Below are positions 14,440 through 24,104 of a stretch of DNA of 64,000 nt, in pieces (position 1 is the stretch's first letter; the number at the start of each line of letters is the position of its first letter). Made by a program: the position numbers and the translations under genes. A model generated the notes under the pieces. The model did not search any database and was not told the origin of the DNA. It saw only the letters and a list, made by a program, of their open reading frames with translations. The DNA comes from Gilvimarinus algae (lineage in GTDB: Bacteria; Pseudomonadota; Gammaproteobacteria; Pseudomonadales; Cellvibrionaceae): positions 372,001-436,000 of the forward strand of contig NZ_JAULRT010000032.1 of NCBI RefSeq assembly GCF_030518215.1. The letters run 5' to 3'.

Positions 14440-15522
14440 TTAGCGGCCGGCTTTTAACATTTCCCAATACTTTTCGTACAGCAGCACACTCTCCCCGAGA
14501 TCCTGGTGAATGGTGCCGCGCGCAATGTCCTCGGCGTCAGGGAAGATGATTTTATTGTTTTTCAACTCATCGTCCAGTAGGTCTTTGGCGGCCGTGTTCG
14601 GTGCGGCATAACCCAGCTCTTCAATGGCGGCTTTGGCGCTTTCAGCGCGCAACATAAAGTCAATAAAGCGGTGGGCGTTGTCGACATTGCTGGCACCCTT
14701 GGGAATCACAAAGCTGTCTACCCAAAGTATGGCGCCATCGCTTGGGTAGATAAACGCAATGCTGCCCATTTCTTGCTGAGCCATATACGCCTCGCCGTTC
14801 CACATCACGCCGACACTGGCATTGCCCTGAATCAGCGGGGTTTTGGGCGAATCGGAGTTGATAACCTTGATGGAAGGCCACAGCTCTTTGAGGGCTTCGT
14901 AGCCGGCCTGAACTTCCTCTTCACTGGTGGTGTTGTCTTTGTAGCCAGCTACCGTCAGGCCTACCGCCATAATATCGCGCACATCATCCATGATCATCAG
15001 CTTACCCGATAGCTCGGGCTTCCACAGATCTGACCACTGGGTAATGGTGTTGGGGTCGATATCCTGAGTGTTGACCGCAATGGCGGTGCTACCCCACAGA
15101 TAGGGAACACTGTAATCGTTGTTCGGATCATAGCTTTTGTTCAGCATGGTGCTGTCCAGGTTGCCATAGTTCTGCAGCTTGTCCTTTTGAATCGGTTGCA
15201 GCAAACCCTCGTTCCGCATCTTTTCCAGGTAGTAGGTCGAAGGCACAACAATGTCGTAGCCCGAGCCATTGAGCAGCTTGAGCTTGGCGTACATGGCTTC
15301 GTTACTTTCGTAAGTGGCGTACTCGACTTCAATGCCCGTCTCTTCGGTAAACTGCTCAAGGACCGCCGCTGGAATGTACTCGGTCCAGTTGTAAATCACG
15401 ACTTTTTCAGTGGTCTTTGCCGCAGTAGTCGCACCCTGGTCAGACGATTCTTCTTTCGCACAGCCCACCGCCAGTAAGCTGGCGAGAAGTGCGCAACAAC
15501 GAAGGGCAGAATGTATGGACAT
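14440..15522 (-). CDS. potD: polyamine ABC transporter periplasmic-binding lipoprotein (PotD/PotF family)
   Basis: 360 residues from the ATG at 15522 (AAGGATC upstream). The signal sequence ends in a lipobox (LLAVGC), so it is probably a membrane-anchored lipoprotein. The mature part begins KVVIYNWTEYIPAAVLEQFT, then EVEYATYESNEAMYAKL, the polyamine-binding protein pattern. SVPYLWGSTAIAVN and GVMWNGEAYMAQQE line the usual ligand site, including the acidic and aromatic residues expected for spermidine or putrescine. It is the last gene of potABCD, one base after potC. Which polyamine it binds is not decidable here. Confidence 0.9.
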   Translation of the reverse strand: MSIHSALRCCALLASLLAVGCAKEESSDQGATTAAKTTEKVVIYNWTEYIPAAVLEQFTEETGIEVEYATYESNEAMYAKLKLLNGSGYDIVVPSTYYLEKMRNEGLLQPIQKDKLQNYGNLDSTMLNKSYDPNNDYSVPYLWGSTAIAVNTQDIDPNTITQWSDLWKPELSGKLMIMDDVRDIMAVGLTVAGYKDNTTSEEEVQAGYEALKELWPSIKVINSDSPKTPLIQGNASVGVMWNGEAYMAQQEMGSIAFIYPSDGAILWVDSFVIPKGASNVDNAHRFIDFMLRAESAKAAIEELGYAAPNTAAKDLLDDELKNNKIIFPDAEDIARGTIHQDLGESVLLYEKYWEMLKAGR

Positions 15523-15523
15523 G

Positions 15524-16291
15524 CTAGTGATCCTTTTTAATAAGGAGTTGAGAAACCACCACCAGAACCAAAGAGATTCCGAGCAGCAGCGTTGATATGG
15601 CATTGACTTCGGGAGAGACCCCAACCTTTACCATGGAGTACACTTTTAGAGGCAGTATTTCGTAGCTCGGCCCGGTGACAAAGGCGCTGACGATAACGTC
15701 GTCTAAAGAGAGTGTAAAACTTAATAGCCAGCCGGACAGTACCGCAGGCAATATGAGCGGAAGAATCACTTCCCAGAAAGTACGCAACTCATTGGCGCCC
15801 AGGTCCTTGGCGGCGCTGAGCATGCGCATGTCAAAGTCCTTGATGCGCGAGTACACGGCGATGATGACAAAGGGCAAACAAAAAGTGATGTGCGCAATCA
15901 CCAAAGACACAAATCCAAGGCTGATACCCAGAGTAATAAAAACAATGAGTAATGCAATGGCCATGACGATCTCCGGGGTGAGCATGGCGACGAACACCAT
16001 CGAAGACAGTAACCCTTTGCCTTTAAAATCATACCTGTGCAAGGCCACAGCGGCGAGGGTGCCAATAACGGTGGCCACGCTGGCGGCGACAATCGACACA
16101 GTGAGTGAGTTTAATGCCGCCTCAATCAGTGCGTCATTGTTAAAAAGCTTTTGATACCACTGCAGGCTAAACCCGCCCCACTTATTGCCGTATTTGGCCG
16201 CGTTGAACGAATTGACGATCAGTACCGCGATGGGCAGATAGATAAGCGCCAGTATCAGACTCAGGTAGCCCCACTTAAAAATTCGAATCAT
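15524..16291 (-). CDS. potC: polyamine ABC transporter permease PotC
   Basis: 255 residues, about six membrane helices. The binding-protein-dependent permease motif (EAA loop) is present as AAKDLGANELRTFWEVILPL (about 165). I choose the ATG at 16291 (AAGGTGG 6 bases upstream); an in-frame GTG three codons earlier is possible. Its start overlaps the end of potB by 17 bases, indicating translational coupling. It pairs with PotB to form the membrane channel. Confidence 0.9.
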   Translation of the reverse strand: MIRIFKWGYLSLILALIYLPIAVLIVNSFNAAKYGNKWGGFSLQWYQKLFNNDALIEAALNSLTVSIVAASVATVIGTLAAVALHRYDFKGKGLLSSMVFVAMLTPEIVMAIALLIVFITLGISLGFVSLVIAHITFCLPFVIIAVYSRIKDFDMRMLSAAKDLGANELRTFWEVILPLILPAVLSGWLLSFTLSLDDVIVSAFVTGPSYEILPLKVYSMVKVGVSPEVNAISTLLLGISLVLVVVSQLLIKKDH

Positions 16292-17147
16292 GGATGCCAC
16301 CTTGTTTGTTGGTAAAGCGTGAGGCGCGGTAGTACAGCCACAGCATAACGCCCAGCAGCATCATAAGCATCACGCTGAAGGCGGAGCCGAAGGGCCAGTC
16401 TCGGGTGTTTAAAAACTGGGTTTTAATCACATTGCCAAGCAGCAGATTCTTGGCGCCGCCGAGCAAGTCGGAAATGTAAAACATCCCCATGGCCGGCAGC
16501 AGCACCATTAAACAGCCGGCGACAATACCCGGCGAGGTTAAGGGCAAGGTGATCTTGATAAACCGGTGAAAAGCGCTGGCGCCGAGATCCCGCGCGGCAA
16601 AGTGCAGCCGTGGGTCCAGCTTTTCCAGGGCCGAGTAGAGCGGCAATACCATAAAGGGGATGAGGATATAGCAAAGCCCCAGAATGACGGCAAACGGGGT
16701 GTACAGCAGCTGCAATGGCGTATCAATCAGGCCGAGTGCCAGCAGGCTTTTATTGATAATACCCTGATTGCCAAGAATAAATTGAATGGCGTAAGTGCGG
16801 ACCAAAGAGTTGGTCCAGAAAGGCACAATCATAAAAAACAGGGCGATGGTCTGCCAGCGCTTCGGCAGACTGACAATGGCCATCGCAAAGGGAAAACCGA
16901 TCAACAAGCAGCTGATGGTGGCAAGCGCGGCCATTTTTATGGAGTTCCAGAGCACGTCAAGGTAGAGCACGTCCAGAGTGCGCCAATAGCTGTTGAGATT
17001 AAACGGCAAGCTAACTGTGGCTGATGGGTCGCGGGTCAGCAAGCTGGTAATCACCACCAAAAGATTCGGAAAAAACACGAACAACGCCAGCCAGACACTG
17101 GCTAGCCCGATGGCGAAAAAGCGAAAATAACCGCTGTTCACTTTCAT
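16275..17147 (-). CDS. potB: polyamine ABC transporter permease PotB
   Basis: 290 residues, about six membrane helices, starting [20 protein letters not shown]. It carries [20 protein letters not shown], highly characteristic of PotB/PotH, and the EAA loop [20 protein letters not shown]. The start overlaps the end of potA by 4 bases. Forms the inner-membrane channel with PotC. Confidence 0.92.
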   Translation of the reverse strand: MKVNSGYFRFFAIGLASVWLALFVFFPNLLVVITSLLTRDPSATVSLPFNLNSYWRTLDVLYLDVLWNSIKMAALATISCLLIGFPFAMAIVSLPKRWQTIALFFMIVPFWTNSLVRTYAIQFILGNQGIINKSLLALGLIDTPLQLLYTPFAVILGLCYILIPFMVLPLYSALEKLDPRLHFAARDLGASAFHRFIKITLPLTSPGIVAGCLMVLLPAMGMFYISDLLGGAKNLLLGNVIKTQFLNTRDWPFGSAFSVMLMMLLGVMLWLYYRASRFTNKQGGIHDSNF

Positions 17148-18256
17148 TGATCGTCTTCCTGCAGCACTGGCAGTACCACTTCCCAGCCGGGCACCCAGTT
17201 GACGGCCACCTTTTGATTGGGGCGGTAGTCAAAGGAAGGATCGTCCTCGTTGAAAAACTCGCTGGTGGTCAGCTCAATACCGGACTCCAGCCGGATCAGA
17301 GAATCCAAGGTGCTGCCTTTATAGGAGCGCTCGACCACTGTTCCTGTCAGGAACTGGTCTTTATGGTCCTCGTCAATATAGGTGATTCGCAAGTCTTCGG
17401 GGCGTAGCAGGACGTGTACCTTGGTGCCGGGCGTAAAATTGTGATTGGCCTGAAGCTGCCATTGCAGGCCCTCCACTTTGACCTCGTAGGTATGGTCGCT
17501 CTCTACACTGACCACTTCGCCGCGCAGTTGGTTGATCTCACCAATAAAGCGTGCAACGAATAAGTTAGCGGGGTTTTCGTAAATTTCTCTTGGGCTGCCC
17601 AGCTGCTGCACACGGCCGTTGTTCATCACCACAACCCGGTCGCTCATGGACAGAGCCTCTTCCTGATCGTGAGTCACATAGATAAAGGTAATGCCCAGCT
17701 GGCGCTGCAGGCGCTTCAGCTCGATTTGCATTTGTTGGCGCAGCTTGTAGTCAAGCGCCGAGAGGGACTCATCCAGCAGTAATAACTTGGGCCGGTTGAC
17801 CACTGCTCTGGCAATAGCAACACGCTGTTGCTGGCCGCCCGAGAGTTGGGCCGGTTTGCGGTCAGCCAGGTGGTTGAGTTTGACCATCTCCAAGGCTTCA
17901 CGCACGCGCGCCGGTATCTCGGCTTTCGCTACCTTGGCCATGCGCAAACCAAACGCAACATTGTCGAACACCGTCATGTGCGGAAACAGTGCGTAGCTTT
18001 GAAATACCGTGTTCACCGGCCGCTGCTCGGCGGGAATGCCGGTAATGTCCTGACCATCGAGCAAGATGCTGCCGGTGTCGGAGGTTTCCAGTCCGGCAAT
18101 CATGTTCAGGATGGTGGTTTTGCCGCAGCCCGATGGGCCAAGCAGGGTAAAAAATTCCCCATCGTAAATGGTCATGTCGAATTGGTTGAGCACTCTGCTT
18201 GAGCCAAAGGTCTTCGACAGACCTTGCAGGGAGAGTAAAGGACGCGGTGAAGTCAC
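17144..18256 (-). CDS. potA: polyamine ABC transporter ATPase PotA
   Basis: 370 residues from a GTG at 18256 with AAGAGGT upstream. Walker A (GPSGCGKTT, about 38), Q-loop ([15 protein letters not shown]), signature [14 protein letters not shown] (about 138), Walker [13 protein letters not shown] and the H-loop THDQEEAL are all intact. The C-terminal third is a TOBE-type regulatory domain. First gene of potABCD; powers polyamine uptake. The 538-bp region upstream should hold the operon promoter. Confidence 0.93.
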   Translation of the reverse strand: MTSPRPLLSLQGLSKTFGSSRVLNQFDMTIYDGEFFTLLGPSGCGKTTILNMIAGLETSDTGSILLDGQDITGIPAEQRPVNTVFQSYALFPHMTVFDNVAFGLRMAKVAKAEIPARVREALEMVKLNHLADRKPAQLSGGQQQRVAIARAVVNRPKLLLLDESLSALDYKLRQQMQIELKRLQRQLGITFIYVTHDQEEALSMSDRVVVMNNGRVQQLGSPREIYENPANLFVARFIGEINQLRGEVVSVESDHTYEVKVEGLQWQLQANHNFTPGTKVHVLLRPEDLRITYIDEDHKDQFLTGTVVERSYKGSTLDSLIRLESGIELTTSEFFNEDDPSFDYRPNQKVAVNWVPGWEVVLPVLQEDDQ

Positions 18257-18733
18257 GCAAAAACCTCTTAAGTTCAGTGAGTCGTCTTCAATGTAAAGTA
18301 GCGCAGGCGCTGAGCATCGGCTACTCCCGGTGCACCCCAGCCGCAGCTTTGAGAGCGACGGCTCCAGTAACTGACGGCCATGCCACCTGCCAGACAGTGG
18401 TTGGGTGAGAGCCTCGTGGGCACGATACTGAGAGTGAAAGCGGGTGCAAAAACTGGCCGCCTGCGCACGGACGCAAGCAATCAGTGTGAGACTGCCGGGC
18501 GGGTAAAAGAGCCCGGCTGGCAGTCAAGTGAACAATCAAGCAAGCGTATCATTCACGCTAAACCCTCATGAAAAGCGGTGGGGGAGGGGGAAGGGCCTGG
18601 CATGGGCAGAGCCCCGGGCGCTTCAACCGTTTAAAAACTGAGCTATTATTCACATTTGGCGTGAATCTACAACGGAAATTTTTGCGGGGCAATTTGACGG
18701 GGCAAAGCCGAGAATCAACCTATTGATTTAGCT
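18257..18733. other. non-coding region upstream of potA
   Basis: I find no convincing gene. The stretch holds short inverted sequences: ATTCAC (18648-18653) with GTGAAT (18661-18666), and ATTCACGC near 18549 inverted against GCGTGAAT near 18659. These could be operator half-sites for the pot operon, but the repeats are short and I would not name a regulator. A purine-rich tract (GGTGGGGGAGGGGGAAGGG) lies near 18575. Confidence 0.4.
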
Positions 18734-18757
18734 AAAAAAAGGGGAGCTAGGCCCCCC
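18734..18757 (-). terminator. intrinsic terminator of the endo-arabinanase gene
   Basis: On the minus strand a G-rich stem (GGGG paired with CCCC around GCCTAGCT) is followed by seven T (18740 to 18734), about 38 bases beyond the stop codon of the gene at 18795-19841. Confidence 0.65.
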
Positions 18758-18794
18758 AAATGACAACATCGTAGGTTGCGTAAATCGGCCGGTG

Positions 18795-19841
18795 TTACTC
18801 GATGCTTTCGACGAGCTCGCTGCGGTAGGTGGCAAGGCCAGCAGCGTCTACCTGAGGCCAGCCCTCCTGCCAGGTGATGGGTAGTATTTTGAGCTTCTGT
18901 AAGCCGTTGTCCGCCGCTTCATAAGCGTGGAAGACCAGATAGTCTTTGCCATCAAACGTGTAGGCACTGTTGTGTCCCAGCCCTGGCCAGTCAGGGTTAC
19001 CTTTTAAGATAACGGTGGCGCCGCCCTGGGCCAGATCACGGCCCTCTTTGTCCAGATAAGGGCCGGTCACCGATTCGCTGCGGCCCACCGCGAGGTGGTA
19101 GGTGCTGTCTGCGCCGCGGCAACACTTGCCAAGAGAAATAAATTGATAGTAGTAATCGCCGTGCTTGAAAATAAACGGCGCTTCCAACTCTACAGGGCCC
19201 GCTTCGGCCGCGGGCACATCGTCAGGGCGTATGCCGGCGGCGATGCTGTGCCACTGCTGGGGCTGCGCCGGGGCCGACCAGTCGTCATTGAGCTTAAACA
19301 TTTTGTGACCGCTCCAGAAGGAGCCAAACGCCATCCAACCATCGCCGTTTTCATCTTCAATGACTGCCGGGTCAATGGCGTTCCAGTTGTCGCGATTTGG
19401 GACGGACTGGACAACGATACCCTGGTCTTTCCAGCCGTAGTCGGGGGAGTTGGGGTCGAGAGTGTCGGTAACCGTAAGGCCGATGGCCGAGGTGTTTTTA
19501 CCAAAAGCCGATACCGAGTAGTAGAGATGGAACTTGCCGTCTTTTTCCACTACATCCGGGGCCCACAAGTGACCATTAAATCCGGGGGCGACGCTCTTGG
19601 CCCAGGTGGGCTCGGTGTCGAAGGCGCGGCCCTGATACGCCCAGTGAATACGGTCTTTAGAGCGGTAAATGGTGATGCCGGGGCCAGTGCTAAACAGGTA
19701 GAAGTAGCCGTTTTCCTCCGCCATCACCGGGTCATGAATGCTGACTTGCTGGCCGATACGGTCAATCTCGGGTTTAGCGCTCACCGGAGCAGTGATGAGG
19801 GCGCAAAGAATGGCAGTGGTGGAGAGGGTCGTTTTTATCAT
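18795..19841 (-). CDS. GH43 endo-1,5-alpha-L-arabinanase (secreted)
   Basis: 348 residues with a signal peptide cut after PVSA (about 22). A five-bladed propeller of GH43 endo-arabinanase type, resembling Cellvibrio Arb43A. Catalytic residues by position and motif are the base Asp37 (SIHDPVM), the pKa modulator Asp157 (NAIDPAV) and the acid Glu220 (ELEAPFIF), almost the same numbering as the characterised enzyme. GLGHNSAYTFDGKDYLVFHA supplies the metal-site His. It cuts inside the alpha-1,5-arabinan backbone. It is divergent from the exo-acting GH43 gene at 20007, with a palindromic candidate operator between them. Confidence 0.93.
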   Translation of the reverse strand: MIKTTLSTTAILCALITAPVSAKPEIDRIGQQVSIHDPVMAEENGYFYLFSTGPGITIYRSKDRIHWAYQGRAFDTEPTWAKSVAPGFNGHLWAPDVVEKDGKFHLYYSVSAFGKNTSAIGLTVTDTLDPNSPDYGWKDQGIVVQSVPNRDNWNAIDPAVIEDENGDGWMAFGSFWSGHKMFKLNDDWSAPAQPQQWHSIAAGIRPDDVPAAEAGPVELEAPFIFKHGDYYYQFISLGKCCRGADSTYHLAVGRSESVTGPYLDKEGRDLAQGGATVILKGNPDWPGLGHNSAYTFDGKDYLVFHAYEAADNGLQKLKILPITWQEGWPQVDAAGLATYRSELVESIE

Positions 19842-19926
19842 CTAAAACTCTCGGGTCTTTTTAACGTTTCTTGATGATTCGCCCGCAGGGCTGTGGGTAA
19901 ATGACAGACTGCGTGCTTGTGCCTAT

Positions 19927-19941
19927 TATTGTATTATAATA
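19927..19941. promoter_or_regulatory. candidate arabinan-regulon operator in the divergent GH43 promoter region
   Basis: TATTGTATTATAATA is a near-perfect palindrome (6 of 7 arm bases match) between two divergent arabinanase genes. It matches TATTATACTATAATA at 44084-44098 and, in its core, TTGTAATACAA at 44339-44349. It contains TATAAT, which could serve as a plus-strand -10 box, so a bound repressor would block transcription. Confidence 0.6.
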
Positions 19942-20006
19942 ATATTCAATTGCAAGCGGCTTTGCCGTCTCCCGAATAATAGTGGCCAACAGGGGTAGGG
20001 ATTCAC

Positions 20007-21011
20007 ATGGCTTTGAAAGTATCAATGGCGCTCTTGCTGTGCCTGGCGAGCTTACAGGCTCTGCTGTGCAGCGCTGAGCCTGCCTATGAAAATCCTATTG
20101 TCGAGCAGCGCGCCGACCCCTGGATCCATCGCCACAGTGATGGTTACTACTATTTTATCGGCTCGGTGCCCGAGTTTAACCGGTTGGTGCTGCGCCGCGC
20201 CAAGACTCTCAATGAGCTATCTGCAGCGCAGGAAGTCACCCTCTGGCAGCCCGACCGGGACAGCATCATTGGGGCCAACATCTGGGCGCCGGAGCTTCAC
20301 TACCTAGACGGGCAATGGGTGATTTATTTTGCCGGTGGCCCTGTCGATACCCCGTTTAAGATTCGCATGTATGCGCTTACCGCCCGCGGCGATAACCCGC
20401 TGAGTGCCAAGTGGAGCGAGCCGGTACGCATGCACACCCCGTGGGACGACTTTTCTCTGGACGCCACCAGCTTTGAGCACAAGGGCAAGCGTTACCTGGT
20501 GTGGGCGCAAAAAGATCGTGAGAAGAAATACAACTCCGCGCTATACAAGGCCGAGCTGGATACACCGGTGAGCATAAAAGAGCCGGTGATGAAGCTGACT
20601 GAGCCAAGCCTGGACTGGGAGGTGATCGGTTACAAGGTCAACGAGGGTGCGGCCGTGATCAAAAAGCACGGCCGTATCTTTATGACCTATTCAGCCAGCG
20701 CCACGGATCATAACTACGCCATGGGGTTGCTGTGGGCGGACGCCGAGTCGGATTTGATGGACCCGGCCAGCTGGCACAAATCACCCGAGCCCGTGTTCTA
20801 CACCAATGCTGAGCATCAGCGATTCGGCCCGGGTCACAACAGTTTTACGGTCGCTGAGGATGGCAAGACGGATGTGCTGATCTACCACGCCAGAGACTAC
20901 CAGCAGCTGCAAGGCTCGCCGCTTACCGATCCCAATCGCCATGCCAGGGCCCGCGCCTTGCAGTGGGACGAGCGGGGCTTTCCGGTGTTTGGACAAGAGC
21001 GCGGCGACTGA
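20007..21011 (+). CDS. GH43 exo-acting alpha-L-arabinofuranosidase (subfamily 26-like)
   Basis: 334 residues with a signal peptide cut near CSA (about 23). GH43 catalytic triad: Asp37 (QRADPWI), Asp152 (SLDATSF) and Glu213 (KVNEGAAV). The WAPELHYLDGQWVIYFAGG and FGPGHNSFT motifs and overall length match the GH43 subfamily 26 group of exo-1,5-alpha-arabinofuranosidases, which release arabinose from arabino-oligosaccharides. First gene of a forward run: GH43, epimerase, GH97, GH43-lectin, then GH51. The subfamily call is by motif resemblance. Confidence 0.88.
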   Translation: MALKVSMALLLCLASLQALLCSAEPAYENPIVEQRADPWIHRHSDGYYYFIGSVPEFNRLVLRRAKTLNELSAAQEVTLWQPDRDSIIGANIWAPELHYLDGQWVIYFAGGPVDTPFKIRMYALTARGDNPLSAKWSEPVRMHTPWDDFSLDATSFEHKGKRYLVWAQKDREKKYNSALYKAELDTPVSIKEPVMKLTEPSLDWEVIGYKVNEGAAVIKKHGRIFMTYSASATDHNYAMGLLWADAESDLMDPASWHKSPEPVFYTNAEHQRFGPGHNSFTVAEDGKTDVLIYHARDYQQLQGSPLTDPNRHARARALQWDERGFPVFGQERGD

Positions 21012-21065
21012 CGTCAATAGAGCCGGGGCTCTGTTCGGCTCCGGCGCACACTAGCGGAACACATC

Positions 21066-22118
21066 ATGTTTACAGTTGAAGAAACCGAGTTTGGCACTTT
21101 GGCCGATGGGCGCAAGGCGAGGCTTTTTACTCTGCAAAACCCGTCGGGCATGCGCGCCTGTATTACCAATTACGGCGGTATCATCACCCAGTTGTGGGTG
21201 CCCGACAGAAACGGTGAGTTGGCCGATGTAGTCCTGGGTTTTGATCAATTAAGCGATTATGTCGAGCACTCTCCGTATTTTGGCGCCTTGATTGGCCGGG
21301 TGGGAAATCGACTGCAAAAAGGCCAGTTCACCCTGGATGGCCACACCTATCAACTTGCCAAAAACGAAAACGACACCAGCCATTTGCACGGTGGCCTGAA
21401 GGGCTTTGATAAGGTGTTGTGGGAGGCGAGTGCGCGCACCACCGCCGAGACCGCAGAACTGCACCTGCGCTACATCAGTGCCGATGGCGAAGAGGGCTAT
21501 CCGGGCGAGTTGACCGTGGATGTCATCTACACCCTCACTCTGGATAACCAGCTGTCTACGCGCTATCGCGCCACTACCACTCGCGCCACTCCGGTCAACC
21601 TCACCCAGCACAGCTATTTTAATCTGGCCGGCAGTGGGGATGTGGACGCCCACATCGTACAGATTCACGCTGAGCATTTTACGCCGGTCGATCAGGCGTT
21701 GATTCCCACCGGCGAGTTGGCGCCTGTGTCCGGCACAGCGTTTGATTTTACCCAGGCCAAAACCATCGGCCGCGATGTGAATGCGGCTGATCCACAGTTG
21801 AGTTTGGCCGGTGGCTACGACCACAACTATGTACTGCACAAGAACGCCGGTGGCGATTATGCGCTGGCGGCCGAGGTTTCGGAGCCGGTTTCCGGCCGCT
21901 GCCTCAAGGTCTACACCACCGAGCCCGGTGTTCAGTTCTATTCAGGCAATTTTCTCGATGGTTCGCTCGCAGGTAAAGGCCGGGTCTACGGCAAGCGCGC
22001 GGGTTTTTGCCTGGAGCCTCAGCATTTTCCCGATGCCCCCAATCAGCCCAACTTTGGCGGTATCACTCTGCAGCCTGGGCAGACATACACCAGCCAGATG
22101 AGTTATGCGTTTTCGTAA
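21066..22118 (+). CDS. galM: aldose 1-epimerase (galactose mutarotase type)
   Basis: 350 residues without signal peptide, so cytoplasmic. GalM motifs: NYGGIITQLWVPDR near the start, PYFGALIGRVGNRLQKGQFT, HLHGGLKGFDKVLWEA with the conserved His, NLTQHSYFNLAG with the catalytic His and the C-terminal GFCLEPQHFPDAPNQPNF containing the catalytic Glu. It interconverts alpha and beta anomers of aldoses; in this cluster L-arabinose released by the arabinanases is a likely substrate. The gene lies 54 bases after the GH43 gene. Confidence 0.92.
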   Translation: MFTVEETEFGTLADGRKARLFTLQNPSGMRACITNYGGIITQLWVPDRNGELADVVLGFDQLSDYVEHSPYFGALIGRVGNRLQKGQFTLDGHTYQLAKNENDTSHLHGGLKGFDKVLWEASARTTAETAELHLRYISADGEEGYPGELTVDVIYTLTLDNQLSTRYRATTTRATPVNLTQHSYFNLAGSGDVDAHIVQIHAEHFTPVDQALIPTGELAPVSGTAFDFTQAKTIGRDVNAADPQLSLAGGYDHNYVLHKNAGGDYALAAEVSEPVSGRCLKVYTTEPGVQFYSGNFLDGSLAGKGRVYGKRAGFCLEPQHFPDAPNQPNFGGITLQPGQTYTSQMSYAFS

Positions 22119-22175
22119 AAGACGTCATTTGAGGAATAAAGAAGACCTAACAAATAAAATAATGAAGGAGAGTCC

Positions 22176-24092
22176 ATGAAATTTCCAAGCCTAGTCTTGT
22201 TGTCCCTGTTGCTGTGCGCTTGCAGTGAGCCTGAGCACCGAAGGCTTATCAGTCCAAACGGCGATTTGGTGCTTACACTCTCGCTGGGAGATAACAGCAG
22301 TATTGAGTACTCATTATCGCATCAGGGGCGCGTAGTGCTCGAAGCTTCTCCACTAGGGTTGGTGTTAGATGATGCCCACTTCGATCGCGAGCTTACGTTG
22401 GTTGATGCCAGCGATACCCGGCCGGTAAGCGACCGCTACACCATGGCCCATGGCAAGCAGCGGGAGATAGAATATATCGCTAATGAGCGAGTCTATACCG
22501 TAAAAAATGCCCAGGGTGATCAGCTTGCCATTGCGTTCCGCGTCTCCGATGACGGGCTCGCGTTTCAGTACCGCATACCCAACAACACTGGCCAAAGCCG
22601 CCGTTTGATAACTGAACTGACCGGCTTTGACTTTGAGGCCCAAGCCCAAGCCTGGCTCCAGCCCGTTGCTGTGGCGCAAACCGGATTTGCCAATACCAAT
22701 CCGTCTTATGAAGAGCATTACCAGATGGCAATACCTGTGGGCACGGCGAGTCCAACGGAGGCCGGTTGGGTTTTTCCATCGCTGTTTTATACCGGCAAAG
22801 ATTGGGTGCTGATTAGCGAGGCGGGGATGGACGGCCGCTTCAATGCCTCGCGCCTGGCGCAGGAATCAAACGCGGGAGAATACCGTATTGGCCAGCCGAT
22901 GGATGCCGAGGTCGTTACCGGCGGCGCGCTTATGGCCAACTCTAGCGATGCCTTTGCCTCGCCCTGGCGCATTGTGGCCGTGGGGGATCTGGCGAGCATT
23001 ACCGAGTCGACTCTGGGGACAGACCTGGCCGCACCTGCCCAAGCGCAAATGGACTGGGTCAAACCCGGGCTGTCGGCCTGGAGCTGGGCTCTGCTGAAAG
23101 ATGATTCGGTCAATGTCGAGACCACGCGCGAGTTTATTGACTATGCCGCCAGTATGCACTGGCCCTACGTGCTCATTGACGTCAACTGGGATCAAAATTT
23201 CGGCTGGGAAAAGCTCGCCGAGCTGGTGCGTTATGCCGCACCGAAAAATGTGGGCCTGATGGTGTGGTACAACTCATCTGGCGACTGGAACGAAACCGAA
23301 TACACGCCCAAAAGCCAGTTGTTTGACCGACAGTTGCGTCTGGAGCACTTTGCTCGCCTGCAGGACATTGGCGTGAAAGGGGTAAAGATTGACTTCTTCC
23401 CCGGCGATGGTCAATCAGTGATGCAGTACTACCTTGATCTGGTCAGTGATGCCGCCGCACATCAATTGATGGTGAATTATCACGGTTCCTCGCTGCCGCG
23501 CGGTTTGCACCGCACCTATCCAAATATGATGACCATGGAGGCGGTCAATGGGTTTGAAATGATTACTTTTACCCAGCAAACCGCGGACAGGGCCCCTAGC
23601 CATATGGCGATCTTGCCCTTTACCCGCAATGTGTTTGACCCCATGGACTTTACCCCCACGACCTTTGACGACATCCCCAATATCGAACGCCGCACCAGCA
23701 ATGGTTTTGAGTTGGCTCTGCCTGTGTTGTTTACCAGCGGTATTCAGCATATCGCGGAAACTGCTGAGGGCATGGCAAAGGTTCCCGAGTTTGTCAAAGC
23801 CTACCTGCGCGATATTCCAACGCTCTGGGATGAGACTCGATTACTTGCTGGCATGCCTGGCGAGTACGCCGTAATGGCACGCCGGCGCGGCGATGATTGG
23901 TTTATCGCCGGTATTAATGGGACTGATCAACCGCTTTCGCTGAGTTTGGACCTGTCATTTATTCAATCGGCCAAGGGCCAGCTGATCACCGATGGTGACA
24001 GCGAGCGCTCATTCAGTCAGCGGGATGTGGTTGCAGATTCATCACTGGAGCTGTCCGTGCGGGCTCGCGGCGGCTTTGTCATTAATTTCTAA
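22176..24092 (+). CDS. GH97 glycoside hydrolase, retaining type (alpha-galactosidase or beta-L-arabinopyranosidase)
   Basis: 638 residues. A hydrophobic leader with a possible lipobox (LLLCAC, Cys16) suggests a lipoprotein. The N-terminal beta-sandwich (about 20-285) leads into a TIM barrel (SAWSWALLKDDSVNVETTRE, PYVLIDVNWDQNFGWEKL). The nucleophile position is an Asp (GVKIDFF, Asp406), as in the retaining branch of GH97, and Glu455 (MTMEAVNG) fits the acid/base; inverting SusB-type members use Glu instead. Retaining GH97 enzymes are alpha-galactosidases or beta-L-arabinopyranosidases. The arabinan context favours the second or mixed arabinogalactan side chains. AAGGAGAG precedes the ATG. Confidence 0.88.
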   Translation: MKFPSLVLLSLLLCACSEPEHRRLISPNGDLVLTLSLGDNSSIEYSLSHQGRVVLEASPLGLVLDDAHFDRELTLVDASDTRPVSDRYTMAHGKQREIEYIANERVYTVKNAQGDQLAIAFRVSDDGLAFQYRIPNNTGQSRRLITELTGFDFEAQAQAWLQPVAVAQTGFANTNPSYEEHYQMAIPVGTASPTEAGWVFPSLFYTGKDWVLISEAGMDGRFNASRLAQESNAGEYRIGQPMDAEVVTGGALMANSSDAFASPWRIVAVGDLASITESTLGTDLAAPAQAQMDWVKPGLSAWSWALLKDDSVNVETTREFIDYAASMHWPYVLIDVNWDQNFGWEKLAELVRYAAPKNVGLMVWYNSSGDWNETEYTPKSQLFDRQLRLEHFARLQDIGVKGVKIDFFPGDGQSVMQYYLDLVSDAAAHQLMVNYHGSSLPRGLHRTYPNMMTMEAVNGFEMITFTQQTADRAPSHMAILPFTRNVFDPMDFTPTTFDDIPNIERRTSNGFELALPVLFTSGIQHIAETAEGMAKVPEFVKAYLRDIPTLWDETRLLAGMPGEYAVMARRRGDDWFIAGINGTDQPLSLSLDLSFIQSAKGQLITDGDSERSFSQRDVVADSSLELSVRARGGFVINF

Positions 24093-24104
24093 ACCGAGGA
24101 CGTT

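Noticed and set aside
18380-18571. Possible small gene in the potA upstream region
   Set aside because: No ribosome-binding site, no recognisable protein features and several equally long frames on both strands.
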